NCBI GenBank assembly: GCA_002105175.1
Contig: MCGE01000008.1
Location: 1,116,001 to 1,180,000, forward strand
DNA from: Absidia repens
Taxonomy: Eukaryota > Mucoromycota > Mucoromycetes > Mucorales > Cunninghamellaceae
Length of the DNA stretch: 64,000 nt
Direction of reading: 5' to 3'
The translations under genes and the position numbers were made by a program. Positions 57,551 through 64,000 of this stretch are shown piece by piece. Every line of letters begins with the position of its first letter. Position 1 is the stretch's first letter. The notes below the pieces were generated by a model. That model searched no databases. It had not been told where the DNA came from and worked only from the letters and a program-made list of their open reading frames with translations.

Positions 57551-58705
57551 CTACTTGACTGTTTCCGGCAATGTCTTGATGCCTTGTTCCGTCTCGGTAT
57601 CATGGTTGGTTTCCTTCTTGATGCTTTGAGGTATCTTGCCGCGTTGATCACCAGCGTCGACACACGCCGTCGCCTTGGTCCGTTCGTACACATTGAAATG
57701 GTTCCACATATCACTGATACGTCGTTTACTGTTCATGTGTTCCCTCACTTTCAGCATGTCGCGATTGAATTTGAGGGTAAGACGGTACACATCGCGTTTC
57801 TCCTCCATGGTCCACGTGGAGCGGTCAAAGGCAGGATCAAGCGCATAGCGATAATATTTTGAGAGTTGGCGTGGTGTACGTGTACTTGACATGACTTGTT
57901 GAATGTGTAAAAAATCCTTTGCGCCATAGGTGTTGACGGCAGCGAGCAACTCGGCGGTTTCTTTGGGAGTGAATCGACCTTTCTGTGTGAATGCGATTTG
58001 GTGTCGGTATTTTTCCAAACATTGACGAGGCGACCGTGTCCCGAGTAATGTACTGACATGTTGCCAATCATTGATCCCAACTTGTTGCACCAGGCGATGT
58101 AATGTGTTGGTTTCTTCTACTGTCCAGCGTCCACGTTGCCATTTCGGATTGAGTGAATGGTACCAAGCCATTTTGATGCTATGCAGTTCACGAGGATAGG
58201 GCAGTCGTTGTTGGATGCTCCGCCAGTCGATCATGGTCTCGCTTTGCTGATGAGGGGATGATCCTATCGCTTCCTCCACCAATGTTCGTAATGCAGTGAG
58301 TTCTTCCTTTTGCCATTTTCCCAATGTCGGTACGAATGTTGGATCGAAAAAGTACTTGCAGCGACGGAAGACGGACGATATAGAGCGGCCGGGAAGTTGA
58401 CGAGAAATGAAGGTATACCGCGGTCCATGTTGAGCATACAAGGATTTCAGTTGTTTGTCATCTTCTTCGGTCCAAATTCGCCTGGTTTTTTTCTGTTTGA
58501 AGGTACGGTTACCAAGGGGGTTGTAGGTAGTAGGATCGGGGAAACTGAGGTCTTCGTTGTGGTTGTCGCCCTCTACATTTAATACTTTCTTTGGGGTTGT
58601 CGATTCTGCGGCTACAGATGATATATGTTGTTGTTGTGTGGATAATGGCAATGCCCTTTTCAAAAGGCAATGACTTGATAATCGAATAGAAAGAAATCGC
58701 AACAT
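57551..58705 (-). CDS. Multi-repeat Myb/SANT-like protein with mitochondrial-type N-terminus
   Basis: Intronless, 384 aa. Five Myb-like helical repeats are visible: about 75-122 (RRIWTEEDDKQLKSLY), 128-188 (GKWQKEELTALRTLV), 191-239 (RGRWTVEETNTLHRLV), 242-290 (KGRFTPKETAELLAAV) and 295-341 (RSTWTMEEKRDVYRLT). Each starts with the first Myb Trp or a Phe/Trp equivalent. The first 25 residues (MLRFLSIRLSSHCLLKRALP...) are basic, hydrophobic and free of acidic residues, which looks like a mitochondrial targeting sequence. If imported, it would bind mitochondrial DNA or RNA, not nuclear promoters; a nuclear role stays open. It diverges from the MAPR gene with 227 bp between start codons. Function is unknown. 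Confidence 0.85.
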   Translation of the reverse strand: MLRFLSIRLSSHCLLKRALPLSTQQQHISSVAAESTTPKKVLNVEGDNHNEDLSFPDPTTYNPLGNRTFKQKKTRRIWTEEDDKQLKSLYAQHGPRYTFISRQLPGRSISSVFRRCKYFFDPTFVPTLGKWQKEELTALRTLVEEAIGSSPHQQSETMIDWRSIQQRLPYPRELHSIKMAWYHSLNPKWQRGRWTVEETNTLHRLVQQVGINDWQHVSTLLGTRSPRQCLEKYRHQIAFTQKGRFTPKETAELLAAVNTYGAKDFLHIQQVMSSTRTPRQLSKYYRYALDPAFDRSTWTMEEKRDVYRLTLKFNRDMLKVREHMNSKRRISDMWNHFNVYERTKATACVDAGDQRGKIPQSIKKETNHDTETEQGIKTLPETVK

Positions 58706-58932
58706 AGATTAAAAAAAAAAAAAAAAAGAATAAAAAAAAAGTCAGTGAGGGAGAGAATAAAAAACCGGCAGCCTTAATATCCGAGCCAATAAAAATAGGT
58801 CCCAGTCGAAAATCATGTGGGCCGATATTTTTTTTTAATTTTCAATTTTCCCCCCATTTTTTTCTTTCTTCCTTGTACCTCTTTTTTTTAAACAAAAAGC
58901 TTCTTCTTCGCACTGGAACAGAAGGAAGAATC
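58706..58932. promoter_or_regulatory. Compact divergent promoter region, Myb protein and MAPR protein
   Basis: Only 227 bp lie between the two start codons. The Myb side holds A17 and A9 runs (58710-58740). The middle has CCGGCAG and CCGAGCCAAT (58765-58791), whose CCAAT box faces the MAPR gene. The MAPR side is T- and C/T-rich. The region is too short for two independent large promoters. Confidence 0.45.
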
Positions 58933-59665
58933 ATGAACAACAAGTAAATATCATTGTGTATTTGTATAATGCCATGTTCTAATTTGGTTATTTTTTGCTT
59001 TATCTAGAACCATGAACACAACTGTGAATACTCTTTTAACTCAATTGAAAGGTAAGATATACCTGTGACGTACACCATCCCCTAATGTCCACTAAACAAA
59101 TGTTAAATATCTATATAGAAAACCCTCTGAACTGGGCCTTACTAGCAGTTTTGGCGTATGTGGTCAAGTCATATGCTCAATCCACCAAACCAGCCACTAT
59201 TGAAGCCAAGCATCCCGAAGTCTTACTCTTCCGCAATTTCACACCTATCGACCTATTGCCTTTTGATGGAAATTCCAAAGAACATGGTGGACGTATCTTG
59301 ATGGGTGTTAATGGCAGTGTTTATGATGTTACAAGAGGACGCAGCTTTTATGGACCAGGTAAACTGACGTGCTTTTAAAAAAGACATACGAAAACTATGG
59401 TCATTTTTTATTTACTATATATGGTTTTGGTGTTGATGGTGAATATATAGAGGGACCTTATGCCAACTTTGCAGGACATGATGCCTCTCGAGGATTGGCC
59501 AAGCATTCATTTGACAGCGACATGGTGTGTGACGCAAATGGACCTATTGACAAATTGGAAGACCTCAACGCTGAAGAATGGGAAGCATTACGTGAATGGG
59601 AACAACATTTTGCCACCAAATATTTATTAGTCGGCAAATTGGTAGAGAATGAAACAATAGCATAG
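58933..59665 (+). CDS. Membrane-associated progesterone receptor (MAPR/Dap1-like) heme-binding protein
   Basis: Four exons (58933-58943, 59008-59051, 59119-59358, 59451-59665) encode 169 aa. The first coding exon has only 11 nt. A membrane segment (NWALLAVLAYVVKSYA, about 21-36) precedes a cytochrome-b5-like domain with [51 protein letters not shown] and a C-terminal YLLVGKLV. In the family, Tyr residues of the GPYxxFAG region bind heme and the protein supports P450 enzymes of sterol synthesis (Dap1/PGRMC1 with Cyp51). An alternative start is the ATG in exon 2 (MNTTVN), which would skip exon 1 with almost no change. The spliced start is inferred from frame and GTAAAT/CTAG sites. Confidence 0.92.
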
Positions 59666-59925
59666 GACTTTTTTATTATCATTATCATGTGTTTGGGTCA
59701 AATAAAAGGGTGACCAAGTCATGCAAAAAAAAAAAAAAAAAAAATCCTCCTCTACTATATATATATTGTACCTTTTTTTTTTTTTATCATTTATTTTATT
59801 CCTTCTTTTCTTCTTTCCATTCTTTACCCACTTTCCCCTTTCCTTCAACTCTTTTATTTTTATATATATATTATCTATCGTCTTATATTCGTCCCCCTTC
59901 CTACTGATGTTTAGTATAGTTTATC

Positions 59926-62142
59926 ATGTTGTCTCACTATGATTCTTCCTCACCCCTCACTTCACCCAATATAGTGGAATCTATGACTACAACTATCAAT
60001 CAACATCCTCTATCTTCAGTCTTTCAGCGAATACCTGATGAGCTTCAAATCAAAATTCTTGGCTATTTGACTGTTCAAGATCTTTTAAAAGTGACTGGGG
60101 TAAGATTTTACAATATGATAGGAAAAAAAAATAACCATATCATCTATGAAATACCCCCTTTGTCTCACATCATCGACTCATTCTTACTCTTTTTTTTTTT
60201 TCCAATTAGGTATGCCACAATTGGTACAATTTGGTGTATGAAGGTAGCTTATGGAAAACCATCGACATCACTCCATTTTACAAGAAAATTCCTGCGGATC
60301 AATTACTGAAAATCGGGTTAGCTGCCGGTAGTTTCCTAAAGATCGTCAACTTCAGGTAAGATAGAAAACGATGATTTCGGTGGTACAAGAGAGCTCGACT
60401 TGACTGATTGATTGAATGAATGATACATTCATATATATATAAATTACAATAGGGGATGTATACAGCTGACCAGCCATATGCTACGTGTGCTATCCGATCA
60501 CTGTGTCAATGTAGAATCATTATACCTGAAGGACTGTCGTGGCATCTCCACACCAAGTATCGCCTGCTTTTTACAACGTGCCACCCGCCTCACTCTCTTG
60601 GATCTTTCTGGTTTGGATAGCGTCAAGAATTCCACATTACAAATCATCGGCCAACATCTTTCTCACTTGGTGATTCTTAACATCTCTTGGTGCAAAAACA
60701 TCACTGGTCAGGGCATACAACAACTGGTTTACAATGGTGGGAAATGTCATTCACTTGAGGTGTTGAAACTCAATGGCACAGCATTGATAGATGAAACGAC
60801 GATGGGAATTCTGGGTTCGCACTCACCTAACCTACGGAAATTATCTTTGGCCTCATGTTCCAGTCTAACCGATGCTGCGTTTGCTCGCTTTCTTCGCCCG
60901 ACGAAATCAACCACCGCCTCCATCTCCACTACTAGCCTGTCTCACCTGAATATTTCCAACTGCTCTCGACTGTCAGATCGATCATTGAAACAACTTGCTT
61001 TATATGGTGGGGACCGACTTACACATTTAGAATTGGCGGGTTGTGATGCATTGACCGATGCTGGATTCACGTTTATGGCACCCCGACTGCGGTCGTTACT
61101 CCATTTGGATTTGGAAGACATCATACATATCACCATTCTGACCATCAAAGCCCTGGCCAACAATCAACCTAACCTTAGACGTCTATGCCTGTCCAACTGC
61201 GCTCACATAGACGATGAAGCAATTCAATTTTTGATTTTACACGGCTCATGTAAGCATTTGGAACATTTGGAGCTGGATGGATGTGCAATTACCGATATGT
61301 GTTTGGACACACTTGCAACCTTTCTTGTGGACCAGTATCATGAACGACGGAAGTTTTTAAAACAAAGGAAACAACTCCTACGACAACAACAGCAGCAACA
61401 GCAACAAAAACAAAAACAAAAACAGGGCATGCGGTATAGTTTACAGCCCTCTTCTTCGATCGATTCGGGATTTATATGCGCAGCCTCATCTAACATCATT
61501 ACCTCGGACGTCTTCTCCACTTCACCCATATCAACACATTTATCAGCAACCTCTGTCATGTCATCATCCCCTGTATCTACTAGCTTTACTCCTTCTTCCT
61601 CCAGTGATATCAACAATAGGCAAATGACAGCAGTCATGGTAGAGGAATCACGTTCAACGTCTACTTTATGTCACTCAGGAACAGGGGACAGCGACTATAC
61701 TAGACAAAGCACCAGCAGCAGCGACGATGGACGAAAACTATACTACAACAACAACAATGATGATGAATACAATGATGACGAAGACGAAGACGACGAAGAC
61801 GAGGACGAGGAACACAGGACACTGATGCTCGAGACATTGGATTGTGGGAACATTTCAGAATCAGGGGTCAGGTCAGCATTAGCGAAAGCAGAACCTTTTT
61901 TGGAGATCAAAAGCTTTTATTCGTGGATGGATACACAACGGCATGACAATGACGATGACCACACCACCAGCCATCATGGCGAGCCAACATTCCAACATCA
62001 CTACAACCATCGCCAACGTCGTCATCATCCCGATGCTAGGCAACAACTGCATGCTTCTGCTGGACGACTCAGAGGTGGTGTGCGCACAAATCGACATCTT
62101 ACTGCTGGTCAGTCGCATTCTTCCGGCTGTGTTATTTTATAG
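59926..62142 (+). CDS. F-box/LRR protein with C-terminal CaaX box (FBXL2/FBXL20-like)
   Basis: Three exons (59926-60099, 60210-60355, 60453-62142) encode 669 aa. The F-box spans about 32-75 (FQRIPDELQIKILGYLTVQD, then GSLWKTIDI). About twelve Cys-containing leucine-rich repeats (LKDCRGIS, LNISWCKNITGQGIQQL, LELAGCDALTD, LDGCAITD) run to about 410. A low-complexity insert (about 420-575) then follows, with Gln/Lys, Ser/Thr and Asp/Glu runs. A last LRR-like piece (LETLDCGNISESGVRSAL) and a His-rich stretch precede the terminal CVIL, a prenylation box of the kind that membrane-anchors human FBXL2. It would act as an SCF ubiquitin-ligase receptor at membranes. An internal Met at 59983 is an alternative start. 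Confidence 0.9.
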
Positions 62143-63417
62143 TTTTAGTTGCTTTTACATATCGGTCTTTCTCTCTCTCCCCTCGCCATTCCTTTTTATT
62201 TTATTTTATTATATATATATACTATCTACTTTACACATTTGTACATTTATATCTCTCTCCCCTCGATTTTTCTCCGACTTCTTCTCCTTTTACACTCTTT
62301 GTATATTTTATTTATACTATACATTTACACCTACTTGATGATATTTTATTGAAGTGCGGTGGTCTATATCTATATATTTATTCTTTATCTATTAGTACTT
62401 GTGCCTAATAAAAAAAAATGGTGTTGCAATAAGAACGATGATCTTTTTTTTTTTATATCCATTGCTGTCTTGTTTGTCAATGTTAGATATGCTCTTGTTT
62501 ATGCAATTTTGGAGAATGTAGAAAAAGGGGTCATGAGATAACTAGAATGACGATGAGCACAGAAAAACTCAAATGGTATCTTTGTAAGGGGAGAAAAGGG
62601 GGGGGGGAGGGATGGACTGGTTATCAGAGTTGGATGCTGTTGTGATTTTGGGAATTGATCCATGAATTTAAAAATGAACTCGGTATTGTTTATGATGTAG
62701 TATGTGTTGTATAAAATGAATGGGGAGGTTTATGTCATAGTACGGAAGTTTGTGATATCTACAGTATACATTGATAAAAAGGATTGGCGAGATGTCTCTA
62801 TATAAAGTGACAGTGGATTTGGATGAATTATGCTCTGGCAATAGAAAAAAAAAAAAGGTTGAGAATGCACTCTCTTCAACTGAAAAATCGTGACAGGTGA
62901 ATTTCGGAAGATCCTTTCTTTATTTCCAGAAATGTCAACAGTTTGGGTATGAAATCAGAACCCTTGGGCTTGAAGATCACACAAACCGGGGCGATAATTA
63001 ATAAAAAAAATTAGGCGGTAGATCAAAAAGATTTTCTTGTACCTTTTTTTTTTATTTTTTATTTTTTTCAAGGAAATGTGTCATTGCTCGAGCCTTGTAG
63101 CCATTGATCATAATATATTGCTGTGAAAATAAAAAAAGATGATTAAACCATGATAACATATTGTAAATGTTATAATGATTGAAGAGAATAATGCCCTTTC
63201 TTATCAAAGAGTGATCAAACATATAGACAAGATATCACATGTGTAGGGTATCCCTCAATTGATGAAGGGGTTTCATTGGTGGTCGCAAGCGGAGAATAAA
63301 AATGTTTTATATTTTTTTTTCTCCTTGATTTCAGCTACTTGAATCTTTTTTTTTTCCTTTTCTTCTTTTTAATTTTCTTACTTTATTTTATTTATATATT
63401 CATCTTTTTTAATCAAC
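62143..63417. other. Gene-free interval
   Basis: No protein-like frame was found. The first 260 bp are C/T- and AT-rich 3' flank of the F-box gene, with AATAAA at about 62407. From 62550 to 63000 the sequence is mixed with a G9 run at about 62599. The last 120 bp are a T-rich leader for the kinase. I recognise nothing else here. Confidence 0.55.
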
Positions 63418-64000
63418 ATGCCACCTAATACTTTGGCACACTCGCAAATGGATCAACCCGACTTCCAAGACAGTTGGACAGATCATCTTATCAACGATAC
63501 TCCTTACATTGATATTGAAGTCACCTCCACCGATCTCTTTGAAGGTGCTTGGAAAGTGGTCAAGGCTGTTTTTACATCTTGGGAAAAGGAAAACCTCAAG
63601 TTTGTTCAATGCAAGGATGGCATTACAAATCAGTGTAAGTTGTCTTGTAGAGGAGGCATATTATCAACTTGGATATTGATCGCTCTGGTTTTTTTATTTT
63701 TATTTTTATTTTTTATTTTAGTGGTTCGGGTGACAGACACTAGGTCACGAGAATCGGTCTTGGTACGAGCCTATGGCAAAGGATCCGAACGTATCATTGA
63801 TAGAAAACAAGAAATTATTGTAAGTTAGTATACATGTATATACTTAAAAGAATATACGTGGTCATGGATAGTTACTAATTATGTTTTTGGACTATAGAAT
63901 ATCATCATCTTATCTCAACAAGGCTTGGCGCCACCACTTTACGCACGATTCCGAAATGGATTGATCTATGGGTTTATCGAAGGAAGAGTGTCACATGTAG
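63418..64000 (+). CDS. Ethanolamine (or choline) kinase, 5' part, cut by the window edge
   Basis: Three exons are visible (63418-63634, 63722-63819, 63898 to beyond 64000). The encoded N-terminal part shows DGITNQLVRVTD, VLVRAYGKGSERIIDRKQE, then IIILSQQGLAPPLYARFRNG and LIYGFIEGRV. These are the glycine/Arg nucleotide-binding strand, the dR-E pair and the GLAPPLY element of the choline/ethanolamine kinase family. The order and the wording around IIDR and YGFIEG lean towards ethanolamine kinase, the first step of the CDP-ethanolamine branch of phosphatidylethanolamine synthesis. The catalytic HxDxxxxN and DFE motifs lie beyond the window, so activity cannot be judged. Confidence 0.88.

Noticed and set aside
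1..64000. CRISPR array, operon, integrase/attachment site or prokaryotic defence system
   Set aside because: Spliced eukaryotic genes fill the window and no spaced identical repeats of that kind occur. No tRNA or rRNA was recognised by eye, though a covariance search would be needed to exclude a tRNA.

Overview
This is eukaryotic DNA from a filamentous fungus, most likely an early-diverging one (Mucoromycota, Mucorales-like). The evidence is short GT-AG introns (mostly 45-150 nt), AT-rich intergenic DNA with long A/T runs, and proteins that are fungal (Chs7, a Cdc3/AspB-type septin, a Bro1 close to filamentous-fungal forms, the fungal complex I 21-kDa subunit) or animal-like (CABLES, CDK11/PITSLRE, OGG1, an FBXL2-type F-box protein with a CaaX end). 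Assignment to Mucorales is inference from gene content and style, not a database match. I rebuilt spliced models for 28 protein genes by following reading frame and protein-family homology across introns. One of them (63418-64000) runs off the right edge.

Layout. 0-5.4 kb: a CABLES-like cyclin-fold protein and a membrane dipeptidyl aminopeptidase. 5.4-7.9 kb: gene-free, with a dispersed repeat. 7.9-16.5 kb: an FHA checkpoint-type kinase diverging from the DNA glycosylase OGG1, a small unknown protein and a septin. 16.5-19.5 kb: gene-free, with a repeat copy. 19.5-29.3 kb: CDK11, a dual-specificity phosphatase, the chitin synthase chaperone Chs7, a small secreted protein, a Golgi-type glycosyltransferase and an aldehyde dehydrogenase. 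29.3-31.1 kb: repeat. 31.1-43.0 kb: a signalling and trafficking block with a G-alpha subunit, a RhoGAP, a small unknown protein, Bro1/ALIX and a second G-alpha. 43.3-48.2 kb: mitoribosomal uL29m, a complex I subunit and a sulfotransferase. 48.2-53.4 kb: the largest gene-free stretch, with two repeat copies in direct orientation. 53.4-64 kb: succinate/fumarate carrier, Cmc1, a steroid 5-alpha-reductase family enzyme, a multi-Myb protein with a mitochondrial-type N-terminus, a heme-binding MAPR protein, an F-box/LRR protein and the start of ethanolamine kinase.

How genes work together. Several themes belong to polarised hyphal growth: septin, Chs7, RhoGAP, two G-alpha subunits and Bro1. A genome-maintenance pair (Chk2-like kinase and OGG1) shares a 425-bp intergenic region. 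A run of nuclear genes for mitochondrial proteins lies at 43-58.7 kb. Otherwise this is ordinary eukaryotic gene order with no operon-like logic.

The best candidate for something undescribed is a non-coding dispersed repeat, present in five diverged copies of about 0.8-1.4 kb. It has a conserved core around CACGTG, and in two copies the terminal modules are inverted, which suggests a non-autonomous DNA element. I saw no CRISPR array, no tRNA or rRNA gene, and no prokaryote-type system.
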